Positions 46,805-56,546 are shown, numbered from the stretch's first letter. The stretch is 64,000 nt of DNA from Chthoniobacter flavus (GCA_945860745.1 CAMASH010000002.1:1-64000); one strand, 5' to 3'. Program-made: numbers and translations. Notes: generated from the sequence alone by a model not told the origin.

Positions 46805-47479
46805 CTACCCCTTTTGCGCCCAGAATTGTGCCCGTCCTTCGGCGGTGGACTGATAGTTCCAGCCGCCGGCCAGGCCGTCGCCAAGGGCGAAGTTCAGGCA
46901 GAAATCCTTTTGGCCGAGCAAATGCCGGGGCAGTTTTTTCCAATCCAGGCAGACATCGTCGAAGACCACGACCGAACCCGGACGCGCATAAGGCTTCATG
47001 ATCTCCCATTCCTCAAGGATGCCGCTGGTGAAATGCATCGAGTCCTGGAAGAAAAAATCCCAACGATCCAGTTTGGCCGGAAAAACCGCGGGCAGCATCT
47101 TGCGCGAATCGCCGTTGAGAAAGTTAATCTCCACCTTCGGAAAGGTGTCGCGGGCGAGCTGGAGATTTTCCTCGCGGAATTTGCGCAGTTGCAACCAATC
47201 TTCCATCGGAATCGAAACGTCGGGGTCGCCATCGTAATCAATGGTGAAAATCCTTCCGCCCCCGTTCTCCTGCACGGCCTTTGCCATGGTGTAGGTGCCG
47301 AGCCCCTCAAAGGTTCCCGTCTCCACGATAACGTCCGGCCTCTGCCAGCGAATGGCCTGGAACAACCGTTTGGCGCTGAGTTCGTGAGTGGACCAGGCGT
47401 GCTGCCAGCGGCTGGGCGGAAGGTCCAGCGTGATGGAGAAATCACAGATCGCAGGCCAGGCGGCTTTCAGGTTGTTCAT
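46805..47479 (-). CDS. Class I SAM-dependent methyltransferase (Methyltransf_24 type)
   Basis: I start at MNNLKAAWPAICDFSITLDL (47479), giving 224 residues; an upstream ATG at 47626 is possible. VIVETGTFEGLGTYTMA near 50 is the SAM-binding loop (E-x-G-x-x-x-G), IFTIDYDGD is motif II, and WDFFFQDSMHF with VVVFDDVCLDW supplies the acidic residues. The substrate is unknown; small-molecule or sugar O-methylation is typical. Confidence 0.75.
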   Translation of the reverse strand: MNNLKAAWPAICDFSITLDLPPSRWQHAWSTHELSAKRLFQAIRWQRPDVIVETGTFEGLGTYTMAKAVQENGGGRIFTIDYDGDPDVSIPMEDWLQLRKFREENLQLARDTFPKVEINFLNGDSRKMLPAVFPAKLDRWDFFFQDSMHFTSGILEEWEIMKPYARPGSVVVFDDVCLDWKKLPRHLLGQKDFCLNFALGDGLAGGWNYQSTAEGRAQFWAQKG

Positions 47480-47772
47480 TCGGAAGATCTGAGAGAATCC
47501 CCAGAATGAACGGAAAAGGTTAAGGAAAACAGCATTCAGTTCAGCGAAGAAAGTCACTGGAAGGCCCCGCGCCCGGCCGGGCGCTGGCGGGAACACGTTG
47601 AAGCAGATTCCACCGGGTGGTGACACACCTCATCCGCGAGGTTCTTCCTTGCGCCGCGGGGATGATACGGATCGATCTTCCCCGGATGCCGGGCAATGGG
47701 GGCCAGCTTCTCTTACCCCGCCCGCGCTTGAGAGCCGGGCGGGGTAAGGCGCTGGGATTTCGAAACGGTTGA
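47480..47772. other. Intergenic hairpin-rich stretch
   Basis: No gene seen. It holds the palindrome GCGCCCGGCCGGGCGC (about 47567-47582), and the terminator-like stem at 47713-47747. Confidence 0.45.
47713..47747 (-). terminator. Strong hairpin downstream of the repeat-protein gene
   Basis: A perfect 12-bp stem, TTACCCCGCCCG at 47713-47724 and CGGGCGGGGTAA at 47736-47747, lies 26 bp after the minus-strand stop. No U-tract follows, so termination may be partial. Confidence 0.5.
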
Positions 47773-48141
47773 CTATTTTTTGCCTTTGCTGGCGGCCTTG
47801 ACCTTGGCCCAACGGGCTTTCTGAGCCGCAATGATATTGGCCCTTCCCTCGGCGGAAATCTTGCCTTCCTTCCTCTTGGGCTTGGGCGCAACTTCAGCGA
47901 CCGGAGCAGCCGATTTCACTTTGGCCCAACGCGCCTTTTGAGCGGCGATGATGCGGGCGCGTCCGGCGGCGGAGATACCGCCTTTTTTACGCTTTCCTTT
48001 TTTGGCCGCAGCTTTGGCGGGTGCCGGGGAGATGGCATCGGAGATGCCGCTGAAGACCGCGGCGAGTTCGGCCTGGAGTTTTTCGATTTGCTCCGAGATA
48101 TTCAAGGAGCGCTTAAGTTGGGCTAGGGTCGGTATAGACAT
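47773..48141 (-). CDS. Basic repeat protein with two 'IIAAQKARWAKVK' motifs
   Basis: The 122-residue protein has a helical N-terminus (LKRSLNISEQIEKLQAELAA) that probably dimerises, then two repeats of about 22 residues at 55-76 and 94-115 (ISAAGRARIIAAQKARWAKV; ISAEGRANIIAAQKARWAKV) joined by Lys/Ala/Pro linkers. Similar Lys/Ala-rich repeats occur in verrucomicrobial and other proteins that look like DNA-binding or histone-H1-like factors. DNA binding is inference. Confidence 0.7.
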   Translation of the reverse strand: MSIPTLAQLKRSLNISEQIEKLQAELAAVFSGISDAISPAPAKAAAKKGKRKKGGISAAGRARIIAAQKARWAKVKSAAPVAEVAPKPKRKEGKISAEGRANIIAAQKARWAKVKAASKGKK

Positions 48142-48457
48142 AGGGGATAAAATATCGCTGAACTGATTGGTCAGTCAATCACGTTTCTTCCGGAATGGTT
48201 AGGTCGGGGCGCATCTCCCAAAGTTGCCACACCCGACCGCGAGCGCGCTTCGCGCGGATCGGGACGAACACGGCGACACAGCGCCGCGGCTACAAAATCA
48301 ATACCCCTTCCTCGCTTTGGGCCCGCGGGAGCCGCCCCGCTGTGTCAGGGCCTGGTCGCGGCTTCGCCGCCACTTCTTTTGCTTTTGCAACTTCCGGAGA
48401 TGCTCCCGTCAGGTCATCCGAAAAAGAGTAAGTCCGATCGGGCGGGATAAACGGGGT
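48142..48457. other. Intergenic region with REP-like remnant
   Basis: No gene. GAGCGCGCTTCGCGCGGATC near 48239 and CACGGCGACACAGCGCCGCG then GCTACA near 48270-48295 look like the right half of the REPIN at 3499-3559 (CACGGC, variable loop, GCCG, CTACA). Confidence 0.45.
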
Positions 48458-48916
48458 TCAGCCGTCTTTCTTTGCCGGAACGATAACCACCGGGCAGGGG
48501 GCCCGCCGGAGCACTCCGGTCACCACGCTGCCACTGAAAAGGTGGTAGAGGGCACCATGTCCGTGGGAGCCCAAGACAATATAGTCCGCCTGGCGCTTGG
48601 CCGCCTGATCGACTATGTCGTCAACGGCCAGGCCGATGAGGGCGGTTTCCTCGACTTCCAATCCCGAAGCCCGCAGCGGTTCGCCCAGGATTCTCAAATG
48701 TTTCTCCTGCACAGCGAGCCCTTCCGAGCTTTCGACCAGCGGCGCGACGGCGGCAATGACATCCATTGTGGCACCGACCGGCACATAGTTGGCCACGGGT
48801 TCGACCACATGCAGCAGAATAAGACGGGCCCCAAGCGGACGGGCCAGGGCGGCGGCTTGATCCAGCAAAAGGTTTGAGGAGTCACTGAAATCGAGGGGGA
48901 CAAGAATCGTTTTCAT
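48458..48916 (-). CDS. Universal stress protein (UspA family)
   Basis: From MKTILVPLDFSDSSNLLLDQ (48916) the protein has 152 residues. The ATP-binding motif GSHGHGALYHLFSGSVV (G-2x-G-9x-G-S/T-V) sits near 118-134, and the C-terminus PCPVVIVP closes the Usp fold. It is the ATP-binding Usp subtype, acting in stress survival in the cytoplasm. Its single-gene unit diverges from rarA. Confidence 0.9.
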   Translation of the reverse strand: MKTILVPLDFSDSSNLLLDQAAALARPLGARLILLHVVEPVANYVPVGATMDVIAAVAPLVESSEGLAVQEKHLRILGEPLRASGLEVEETALIGLAVDDIVDQAAKRQADYIVLGSHGHGALYHLFSGSVVTGVLRRAPCPVVIVPAKKDG

Positions 48917-49023
48917 GGATCTATTCAACCACAGGGCGACGGGCGGGCCCAGTCCAGAATAAGGAAATCTTCCAGCCCCGACGCGGCTTGCGTGACGGCC
49001 GCGGGACGGGCGATACTGGCGCG

Positions 49024-50367
49024 ATGGAAGATTTGTTCAAAGTGGAGGAACCGGTTCCCTCCTCATCCCCGGATGCCCCGCTGGCCACCCGCATGCGGCC
49101 GCGCTCGCTGGATGAATACATCGGACAAAGCCACATTCTCGGCCCGGGCAAGCTCCTGCGCCGGGCCATCGAGGCGGATCGGATCTCCTCGGTCCTGCTC
49201 TATGGTCCGCCGGGGGTGGGGAAGACCAGCCTCGCGCAAATCATCGCCCGATCGACCAAATCACGCTTTGAGCGACTCAGCGGAGTGGAGGGGAACGTGG
49301 CTGATATCCGCCGCGTGGTGGCCCAGGCGGGCCACCGCCTGCAAACCAGCGGGGAGAAAACGATTCTCTTCATTGACGAAATCCACCGTTTCAACAAAGC
49401 GCAGCAGGACGTGTTACTGCCGGATGTGGAAAGCGGATTGCTGCGGCTCATCGGGGCCACGACTCACAATCCGTTCTTCTATGTCAACAGTCCGTTGGTT
49501 TCGCGCTCGCAGATTTTTCAACTGGAACCGCTCGGTGTTGATGACCTCTTGGATCTCATGAGGCGGGCCGTGAGCGATGAAGAACGCGGCCTCGGGACGC
49601 TGCGGGTCCTTCTTGATCCGGAGGCAGCACAACTTCTGGCCACGGTTAGTGACGGCGATGCCCGCAAATGTCTTAATGCCCTGGAGATTGCCGCCCGCAC
49701 CACCCCGCCCGGACCCGGCGGCGCGGTCCGCATCACACTTTTCGTCGCAGAGGAGAGCATCCAAAAGAAGGCCGTCGTTTATGACGGCGACGGAGATGCG
49801 CATTACGACACGATCAGCGCCTTCATCAAAAGCCTGCGCGGATCGGACCCCGATGCCGCGCTCTATTGGCTGGCGAAGATGCTGCATGCGGGGGAGGATT
49901 TCCGGTTTATCGCGCGGCGCTTGATCATTTGCGCCAGCGAGGATGTGGGCATGGCGGATTCCCACGCCCTGGTTCTGGCCACATCCGCCCAGCACGCGTC
50001 CGAATTTGTGGGATTACCCGAGGCCCAACTTATCCTGGCCCACGCGACGGTGTACATCGCCACCGCGCCAAAGAGTAACCGCTGCACGGTCGCCATCGGC
50101 AAGGCCTCGGCTGAAGTGCGCGAGGGCCGGACCCTGGCCGTGCCGAAACATCTGCGGGATGGCCATTACAAGGGCGCCAAGAAACTCGGACACGGCGAAG
50201 GCTACAAATACAGCCACGATTATGAGGGCGGTTATGTGCCGCAGGCATACCTGCCCGAAGGCCGCATCTACTACGAACCGACGGAACACGGGATGGAAAA
50301 GCGGGTCAAGGAAAGGCTCGACCATTGGCGGGCACTTTTTGAGGCCGAAGCGATTAAATCGCAGTAG
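49024..50367 (+). CDS. rarA: Replication-associated AAA ATPase RarA (MgsA)
   Basis: Start at MEDLFKVEEPVPSS gives 447 residues. MRPRSLDEYIGQSHILG near 25, Walker A GPPGVGKTS near 62, Walker B FIDEIHRFNKAQQ near 118, and the MgsA C-terminal tetramer domain (RGSDPDAALYWLAKMLHAGED) are all present. RarA acts at stalled replication forks. Convergent with the M29 peptidase gene. Confidence 0.95.
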   Translation: MEDLFKVEEPVPSSSPDAPLATRMRPRSLDEYIGQSHILGPGKLLRRAIEADRISSVLLYGPPGVGKTSLAQIIARSTKSRFERLSGVEGNVADIRRVVAQAGHRLQTSGEKTILFIDEIHRFNKAQQDVLLPDVESGLLRLIGATTHNPFFYVNSPLVSRSQIFQLEPLGVDDLLDLMRRAVSDEERGLGTLRVLLDPEAAQLLATVSDGDARKCLNALEIAARTTPPGPGGAVRITLFVAEESIQKKAVVYDGDGDAHYDTISAFIKSLRGSDPDAALYWLAKMLHAGEDFRFIARRLIICASEDVGMADSHALVLATSAQHASEFVGLPEAQLILAHATVYIATAPKSNRCTVAIGKASAEVREGRTLAVPKHLRDGHYKGAKKLGHGEGYKYSHDYEGGYVPQAYLPEGRIYYEPTEHGMEKRVKERLDHWRALFEAEAIKSQ

Positions 50368-50375
50368 GGCCGCTT

Positions 50376-51491
50376 CTACTTTTTCAGCAAATAGTCGGGA
50401 TTGAGTTTCTTCAGCGCCGGGAGGACAAAGAGCCCGTCCTTGCGAATCAGTTTCCCGTCGAACCAGACTTCGCCCCCGCCGTAGTCCTTGCGCTGGATGC
50501 TGACCAGGTCCCAATGGATGCGGCTCTTATTGCCGTTGCCGGCTTTTTCGTAAGCCTGGCCGGGGGTGAAATGGAATGAGCCGGCAATCTTTTCGTCGAA
50601 CAGGATATCGCGCATGGGGTGGAGGATGTGCGGATTGAAGCCGAGCGAGAACTCGCCGATAGAGCGCGCGCCCTCGTCGCTATCGAGGATCTCGTTGAGC
50701 TTTTTGGTATGGTTGGCCGTGGCCTTGACCACGCGGCCTTTTTCGAAATCGAAGCGGACGTGGTCGAACGCCGTGCCCTGATAGATGGACGGAGCGTTGA
50801 AGGTCACGTGGCCCTCGACCGAGTCCTTGACCGGACAGGAAAAAACCTCGCCATCCGGGATATTGCATTCGCCGCCGCAGACTTTGGAGCCGATGCCCTT
50901 GATGGAGAAGAGCAAATCGGTGCCGGGTCCCTTGATGTGCACGCGGTCGGTTTTGTTCATGAGGGTTTCGAGCGCCTTCATGCCAGGAATCATGCGGGCG
51001 TAATCGAGGGTGCAGACTTTGAAGAAAAAATCCTCGAAAGCTTCCGTGCTGGTGCCGGCCTGCTGGGCCATGGCGGGAGTGGGCCAGCGCAGGACAACCC
51101 ACTTGGTTTTGTTGATGCGCCAGTCCATCACGGGACGCATCTTTCCGGCGATGAGGCGCATCTTGTCCTCAGGCACGTCGGAGAGTTCGGTGATGTTATG
51201 GCTGCCGCGGATGGCGATGTAGGCCTGCATTTTTTTCATGCGGGCGAGTTCGACGGCGCGGGCGGTGTCGAGCTGGGCGTCATTGGCGCCGAGGGACAAT
51301 TCGCGGGAAACGCGGGCGCGATGGATCTGGACGAAGGGCACGGCCCCGGCGGCGCGGACAGCCCGGATGAGGGCGACGCCCATCTCGTCGGGCACGTCGA
51401 AGAGTTCGATGAAAACGCGTTCGCCTTTCTCCAACCGGGTGGAGTGGCGGGTCAGGATGCGGGCGAGTTGGTCGAGGCGCGGGTCTTGCAT
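50376..51491 (-). CDS. M29-family aminopeptidase
   Basis: Start at [20 protein letters not shown] (51491) gives 371 residues; seven more are possible. M29 metallopeptidase features are [18 protein letters not shown] near 220, the metal-site Glu residues, [20 protein letters not shown] near 290, and the late HWDLVSI with the His-Asp pair. It trims N-terminal residues with two metal ions in the cytoplasm. It follows rlpA by 17 bp. Confidence 0.87.
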   Translation of the reverse strand: MQDPRLDQLARILTRHSTRLEKGERVFIELFDVPDEMGVALIRAVRAAGAVPFVQIHRARVSRELSLGANDAQLDTARAVELARMKKMQAYIAIRGSHNITELSDVPEDKMRLIAGKMRPVMDWRINKTKWVVLRWPTPAMAQQAGTSTEAFEDFFFKVCTLDYARMIPGMKALETLMNKTDRVHIKGPGTDLLFSIKGIGSKVCGGECNIPDGEVFSCPVKDSVEGHVTFNAPSIYQGTAFDHVRFDFEKGRVVKATANHTKKLNEILDSDEGARSIGEFSLGFNPHILHPMRDILFDEKIAGSFHFTPGQAYEKAGNGNKSRIHWDLVSIQRKDYGGGEVWFDGKLIRKDGLFVLPALKKLNPDYLLKK

Positions 51492-51508
51492 GGAAACAAC
51501 GGATGAAA

Positions 51509-52024
51509 TCACAAGCGGGACGCTTGTGCCAGCGGGGAGCGCGGCGCAGCGGCCGCGTAATCCTGGCTTTTCGGCCGGGTTTTGGTGTGGAGGTTCGGTT
51601 TTTCGAGCAGCGGGATTTCCTTGAGCACCTCGACGCGAACCCTGGCAATGCCACGGTCATACATTCCGAGTTTGCGGGCCGCACCCACGGTGAGATCAAT
51701 GACCCGTCCGCGGATGTAGGGACCACGGTCGTTGATGCGGACAATGAGAGACTTGTTGGTCTTGAGATCAACCACCCGGACCTTGGTGCCGAATTTGAGG
51801 GTTTTGTGGGCTGCGGCCATGGCGTTTCCGTCGAAGCGTTCCTGACTGGCGGTGCGATGATCGCGGTACCATGAGGCGAGGCCGTGCTCCACCTTGACGG
51901 TCTCCACTTTGTACAAGGAGGCGGTTTTCTGAGGATCGGGTTTGGACGGGCTGGCTGGCTGCAGCGTGGTGCAGGCGGCGAAGGGAAGAGCGACGAGCCC
52001 AAGGGCAAAAAATTTGGCGGGCAT
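51509..52024 (-). CDS. rlpA: RlpA-like lipoprotein (septal ring lytic transglycosylase)
   Basis: From [20 protein letters not shown] (52024) the protein has 171 residues; LPFAAC is the lipobox. The double-psi beta-barrel shows as [20 protein letters not shown] and [20 protein letters not shown] with [15 protein letters not shown], which carries the catalytic Asp. RlpA cuts denuded glycan strands at division sites. There is no SPOR domain. Confidence 0.9.
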   Translation of the reverse strand: MPAKFFALGLVALPFAACTTLQPASPSKPDPQKTASLYKVETVKVEHGLASWYRDHRTASQERFDGNAMAAAHKTLKFGTKVRVVDLKTNKSLIVRINDRGPYIRGRVIDLTVGAARKLGMYDRGIARVRVEVLKEIPLLEKPNLHTKTRPKSQDYAAAAPRSPLAQASRL

Positions 52025-52037
52025 AAGCTCTAAGTGA

Positions 52038-52900
52038 TTAGACGCGGGAGTCCTCATAGGTGGCGGGTTTCGATTTGAGTCCGGGTGGGACGTGGGCCGT
52101 GACCAGGACAGTGTCGCCCTCGTAGGTCACGTCGAGAACATGACCGGCCCGGGGGATTTCTGCAAGCGGGGCGGACTTGCCCTTCGGAATCCGGAACCGC
52201 GCCTTCATGCGCCAGGCCCCTAGGCAAAGCTCGAGTTCCTGAAAAAAAACATCCCTGCCCTGGCCGGTGCGGGCGGAGATGGCCACGCGGCCGGGATTAT
52301 GATGAAGCTGGATCGTGCGGTGTTTGCGCACTTCGCGCACTTCGCGCACTTCGCGCACTTCGCGCTCGAGGCGCGCGATGCGTTCCTGGATGCGGCGGCG
52401 GTCCCCTTCGCGCTGGGTCTCGCCCGGGCCCCGCGTGCCGATGCCGCCGGTCTGGCTCGAGAGGTGGGTCCCCATGCGGGTGAGGCGCGGCAGGAGATCG
52501 TGCAGTTGGGCGAGTTCGATCTGGAGACGGCCTTCGCCGGTGCGGGCCCGGCTGGCGAAAATATCGAGAATGAGCCGGGTGCGGTCGAGCATCTTGCGGC
52601 TGGTGAGTTCCTCCAGATTGCGGCCTTGGGCGGGCGAGAGTTCGTCATCAAAGATGAGCGAGGCGGCCAGTTTTCCCCGCATTGCCGGGCGACGTCCCCA
52701 GCCTTGCCCTTGCCGATGTCATACGGAGCGGTTGGTTTATCGAGTTTCTGGACGATGGTATCGACCACCTGCGCACCGGCGGAGGCGGCGAGTTGGCGGA
52801 GTTCATCAAGCGAATCCTCGACATCCCGGCGGCTCACTCCATCGTGCTCGAGACCGACGAGGATGGTCTTCTCGCTGCCGGGGGGCGAAGCGCTGACCAT
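52038..52900 (-). pseudogene. hflX: hflX remnant lacking its GTPase domain and carrying a frameshift
   Basis: Frame one (from ATG 52900) reads TILVGLEHDGVSRRDVEDSL and [20 protein letters not shown], the HflX N-terminal domain. Near 52665 the frame shifts by one base to [20 protein letters not shown] and [13 protein letters not shown], as in HflX. After four EVR repeats and KHRTIQ the sequence jumps to [20 protein letters not shown], the segment after G4. So G1-G4 are absent. HflX is a ribosome-splitting GTPase; this locus cannot make one. Confidence 0.85.
52326..52361. repeat. Tandem 9-bp repeat in the hflX remnant
   Basis: Four perfect units of GCGCACTTC lie at 52326-52361, encoding E-V-R repeats in the minus-strand frame. 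They sit beside the junction where the GTPase domain is missing. Confidence 0.8.
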
Positions 52901-53865
52901 CAGGCGGGGCCGGGCCCGGAGAGAGCGGGCTCAAAAACGAATTCGCTCGTGTTTTGCAAGCCGGTCAAATCGATAACTTGAAAGTGAAATTGGTTGCGAA
53001 ACCAGGTCAATTGCCTTTTGGCATAACGCCGGGTTGCGAGGGTGATGGCGTCGATGCATTGCGGCTCAGTCAGCTCGCCGCGCAGCAGAGCTTGGATCTC
53101 CCGCAGCCCGATGGCCCGGGCGGCGGTCGGACCGACCTTCGTCAAATCACGAACTTCCCCGACAACACCGTCACGGAACATCGCTTTCACATTTTCCCCG
53201 ATGCGGGCATCGAGTTCGGCGCGATCGCGGGTCAGCAGCAAACCGTGGAAGCCGGGGGTGGATTTGCTCTTCCATTCTTCGCGCAACGCTAAACTGGAGC
53301 GTCCGGTGAGAAGACAAATTTCCAAAGCGCGCAGCACGCGGCGGGGATTTTGGAAATCCAGGTGCTCGCGCGCGCCGGGATCGGCCTGATCGAGGCGGCG
53401 TTGCAACTCCTCCAGGGGCAGCGCGCCAAGCTCCGCCCGCAACGCGGGATCGGCCGGAGGGAGATCGGCCAGCCCGTGCGTCAGCGCCTTGAGGTAAAGT
53501 CCTGAACCGCCCGAGATGATCGGGCGGTGGCCCCGCGCGCTGACCTCCGCGATTTTTTCCCGGGCCAGATTGGCAAAACGCGCAGCGTCGAAGGATTCCG
53601 ACGGCGGGAGAAACCCTATGAGGTGATGCGGCACGCGGGCTCGAAGTTCGGCGTCCGGCTGGGCCGCGAGGATCTCCAAGCCTGAATAAACCTGGAAGGC
53701 ATCGGCCCCAAGAATTTCGCCGCCGAACCGGCTGGCCAGTTCGACGGCGAAAGACGTTTTGCCAACCCCGGTGGGGCCGCAAATAATGAGAGGGGTTGAG
53801 GACGGAAGGTTGATCGTTGAGAGGAGGGGACTCACTCGTCCCGGTTTCCTCTCAACCCTCAACAA
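52900..53865 (-). CDS. miaA: tRNA dimethylallyltransferase MiaA
   Basis: The 321-residue enzyme isopentenylates A37 of tRNAs reading U-starting codons. The P-loop is GPTGVGKTS near 30, with GADAFQVYSGLEI, ISGGSGLYLKALTHG and the late ATRRYAKRQLTWFRN. The N-terminus before residue 24 is not conserved, so a start further in is possible. Its TGA overlaps the ATG of the hflX remnant (TGATG). Confidence 0.94.
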   Translation of the reverse strand: MLRVERKPGRVSPLLSTINLPSSTPLIICGPTGVGKTSFAVELASRFGGEILGADAFQVYSGLEILAAQPDAELRARVPHHLIGFLPPSESFDAARFANLAREKIAEVSARGHRPIISGGSGLYLKALTHGLADLPPADPALRAELGALPLEELQRRLDQADPGAREHLDFQNPRRVLRALEICLLTGRSSLALREEWKSKSTPGFHGLLLTRDRAELDARIGENVKAMFRDGVVGEVRDLTKVGPTAARAIGLREIQALLRGELTEPQCIDAITLATRRYAKRQLTWFRNQFHFQVIDLTGLQNTSEFVFEPALSGPGPA

Positions 53866-53884
53866 CGAACCCTCAACATTTTCC

Positions 53885-54487
53885 CTATTGTTCAGGCTGA
53901 CGCTCGCGCTCGCTGCGGCGTTCCTCGACGGCCTTGGCGCCGCTGACCACCAGCTTGCGGCCCATGTATTCCTTGTCGTGCAGTTCCGTCACGGCCCGCT
54001 TGGCCTCGTCGGTGGACTGCATTTGCACGAAGGCGAAACCCTTCGAGCGCTGGGTGTGCTTATTCGCCACGATCTCGACGTTTTCGACCGAACCGACCCC
54101 GTTGAAGAGATCCGAGAGGTCGCTTTCGGTCGCATCGAAGGACAGGTTGCCCACATAAATGCGTGGGGACGTGACCTCGATGATTTCGGGTTTGCGGAAA
54201 CCCGACGGGCGTCCGGGCCGTTCCGTGCGCTCCGGGCGGCGCTCGGCGACCGACTCAGCCGGGCTGCTGCTTTGGCGGCTGCGGGCGGGAGAGGCGACGG
54301 GTTTGGGGGCTTCGTTGCCGGCGAAAAACGCGGCAATTTTCTGCCAGAGGCTTTTCTTCTGCGGCTTGGCGGGGGTTTCCTGACGGGTAGTGCGGGGGCC
54401 GCTGTGACTGCTGGGACCGCCGGGACGGCGGTTGCCGCCGCGCCGGGGCGAACGACGGCCATTGCTGCTGCTGTATTCGGATGACAT
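53885..54487 (-). CDS. RRM RNA-binding protein with Ser/Arg/Pro-rich N-terminus
   Basis: From MSSEYSSSNGRRSPRRGGNR (54487) the protein has 200 residues: a disordered basic leader (to about 100) and a C-terminal RRM with RNP2 RIYVGNLSF near 109 and RNP1 KGFAFVQM near 147. It resembles the RRM protein at 3628-3999 but with the disordered part at the other end. A hairpin in its leader (54515-54552) may control translation. miaA lies 19 bp downstream. Confidence 0.87.
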   Translation of the reverse strand: MSSEYSSSNGRRSPRRGGNRRPGGPSSHSGPRTTRQETPAKPQKKSLWQKIAAFFAGNEAPKPVASPARSRQSSSPAESVAERRPERTERPGRPSGFRKPEIIEVTSPRIYVGNLSFDATESDLSDLFNGVGSVENVEIVANKHTQRSKGFAFVQMQSTDEAKRAVTELHDKEYMGRKLVVSGAKAVEERRSERERQPEQ

Positions 54488-54514
54488 GACTTTGATGGAT
54501 TGCATTGGTGGATG

Positions 54515-54552
54515 GCACACGGGTAGGCCGGATAGGGAATTTCCCGGTGTGC
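54515..54552 (-). promoter_or_regulatory. Hairpin in the leader of the second RRM gene
   Basis: GCACACGGG (54515-54523) pairs with CCCGGTGTGC (54543-54552), one base bulged, 28 bases before the ATG on the minus strand. It could sequester the start region or be an autoregulatory RRM site. The rest of the gap to 54820 shows no gene. Confidence 0.4.
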
Positions 54553-54820
54553 GATCCTTTCGTTAATGCCTCGGGCGGGGCCGATTTCTTTGCGGAAACA
54601 CGTGTTTTCCAACCAGCAAAGATCCAATATGCGGCCATGCAGATCAGCCGCCGCGCCAACAACTTCCATGGGTGCGCGGCAATTTCAACATGCATTTCGT
54701 TTAACGCCTGAGGCTTGCGTAAAGTCTCCCAGTCCGCGCCATTTGGCAAGGACCAATTGCCGGATGGGCCACCAAAAATTTTCCGTAACTCTTCCGCGCC
54801 GAAGCTGTTAGAATAAAGAC

Positions 54821-55873
54821 ATGCGGAACCCAAAACTCCTGTTGTTCGCCGGTGTGCTGGCCATTTGTGCCACCGTCGTGATCTGGAGATGGATTTCCGG
54901 CTGGGGTCTCGTCACGATCCATGCCGAAAAAGCCCCCCTCTCGAAAGTCGTCAAATCCATCGAACGCCAGGGGGGCGTGCGCATTGTCACCAACGCCGAC
55001 CCCGCCACCCCGGTCACCCTCTCCCTTGACCGCGCCCCCGTTTTCGAAGCCATCGACACTCTGGCCATCCGCGTGGATGGCGATGCGCGGCTGGCCTTTA
55101 TCGCCGCCCCGGACAAGAAACAGATCGCCGATGTGCTGGCGGCCTTCACCACCGGCGCGAACCCCGGCGGATGGAACGTTCTTTCCGCCGGATTCGGAGG
55201 CGGAGGGGGTGGAGGAATGATGAGCAGCAGCGAGACCGTGATCGATCCGCGGCAGATCGAATGGAAAATGAGCGACGTGCCCGATCGCAATCTCCAGACG
55301 ATTCTCAACCAGGGCGCGCAAAAAACCGGCGCCCTCTTCGCCACTCCGAAAGATTGGAACCCCCTCATCGGCAAACTTCCAGCCGCCGAGAAGGCAGGCA
55401 AGATGGCCGCCGCCGCCGTCAGCGCCGCCAAAGGCCGGCTCGAGGAAATCGTCCTTCTCACCATCCGCCCGCCTCGTCCCGAAGGCGAGCGCAATGCCGG
55501 CGAAGGCGGCGGCCCCGGCCGTTGGGAAAGCCAGCTCACCGTCCTCTCCCCCGCCCGCGGCAATCGCGGCAATCCCGAATGGATGGCCGAGCGCGCCCAG
55601 GCCCAGATCGCCCTGCTTCCCCCGGCGGAACGCCAGGAGGCCCAGACCCAGTTCGACGAGATGCGCAAATTCTGGGAGGCCGTCCGCAATCTCCCCGAGG
55701 AGGAACGCCGCGCCAGGATGGAGGAACTCATGAGCCGGCCGGAAATCCAGGAAAAGATGGAGGAACGCATGGCCCAGCGCGACAGCAAGCGCACCCCCGA
55801 GCAGCGCGAGCAGCGGATGAAACGCTACATCGAGCGCAAGAATCAGATGAAGAATGCCCCGGCGAAATCATGA
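54821..55873 (+). CDS. Membrane-anchored STN-like protein next to a prepilin
   Basis: The 350-residue protein has an N-terminal membrane anchor (LLLFAGVLAICATVVIW). Residues 30-110 read VTIHAEKAPLSKVVKSIERQ and VTLSLDRAPVFEAIDTLAIR, the STN/secretin-like beta-alpha pattern. A Gly run (GGGGGGG near 130) and a long charged helix (EERRARMEELMSRPEIQEKM) follow. Its stop overlaps the prepilin ATG. Role in secretion or surface display is inferred. Confidence 0.72.
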   Translation: MRNPKLLLFAGVLAICATVVIWRWISGWGLVTIHAEKAPLSKVVKSIERQGGVRIVTNADPATPVTLSLDRAPVFEAIDTLAIRVDGDARLAFIAAPDKKQIADVLAAFTTGANPGGWNVLSAGFGGGGGGGMMSSSETVIDPRQIEWKMSDVPDRNLQTILNQGAQKTGALFATPKDWNPLIGKLPAAEKAGKMAAAAVSAAKGRLEEIVLLTIRPPRPEGERNAGEGGGPGRWESQLTVLSPARGNRGNPEWMAERAQAQIALLPPAERQEAQTQFDEMRKFWEAVRNLPEEERRARMEELMSRPEIQEKMEERMAQRDSKRTPEQREQRMKRYIERKNQMKNAPAKS

Positions 55874-56433
55874 AATCCGCAAGCCGGTCCGGCTTCACCC
55901 TCATCGAACTCCTCGTCGTCATCGCCATCGTCGGCATCCTCGCCTCGCTGGCCCTGCCCGAGTTCAGCAAATTCATCAACCGCGCCCGCAGTGTCACCTG
56001 CATGAATAACCTCCGCCAGATCGGCGTCAGCGTTCTCAGTTATGTCGCCGACAACGAGAACAAGTATCCCATCATCGAACCCAACCCCGAGAGCGAGGTC
56101 TACAGCCCCGAGGACGAAGCCACCCCTCTTTACGAGGAACTCCAACCCTACGGCCTGACCGAGAATCTCCTCAAGTGCCCCACCGACGTCGCCGGCAAGA
56201 ATTACTACGCCCGGCGAAACCCCCACACCAGCTACCAATGGCGCCCCCTCATCGACGACGAAAACGCCATCGCCCCGAAAATCTACGGCGGCCGCCGCGG
56301 CGCCGGCGTGCGCGTGGCCAAGCCCGGCCGCGTCACCATCTGCACCGATTTCGAGACCATCCATTTCAACCGCATGAACCGCCTCTACGGCGACGGCCAC
56401 GTCGTCGCCACGCTCGTCGATCCTAATAAGTAA
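55870..56433 (+). CDS. Type II secretion/type IV prepilin-like protein
   Basis: The 187-residue protein starts MKSASRSGFTLIELLVVIAI, a textbook class III prepilin leader: cleavage before Phe9 with Glu5 of the mature form. The body has GDGHVVATLVDP at the end, as in DUF1559/verrucomicrobial pseudopilins with the HVNVLFGDGHV-type ending. Processing needs a PilD peptidase that is not in the window. ATGA overlap with the gene upstream. Confidence 0.88.
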   Translation: MKSASRSGFTLIELLVVIAIVGILASLALPEFSKFINRARSVTCMNNLRQIGVSVLSYVADNENKYPIIEPNPESEVYSPEDEATPLYEELQPYGLTENLLKCPTDVAGKNYYARRNPHTSYQWRPLIDDENAIAPKIYGGRRGAGVRVAKPGRVTICTDFETIHFNRMNRLYGDGHVVATLVDPNK

Positions 56434-56546
56434 GTCCCCTCAAAGACGGCAAATCCCGAAACGGTGATTGCGGCGAAGACTGAAGCGATTCCCACGCATG
56501 GGGGACCCGGACGAGTGAAGCTTCCCGCTCGTCACGCCCGCCCCCC

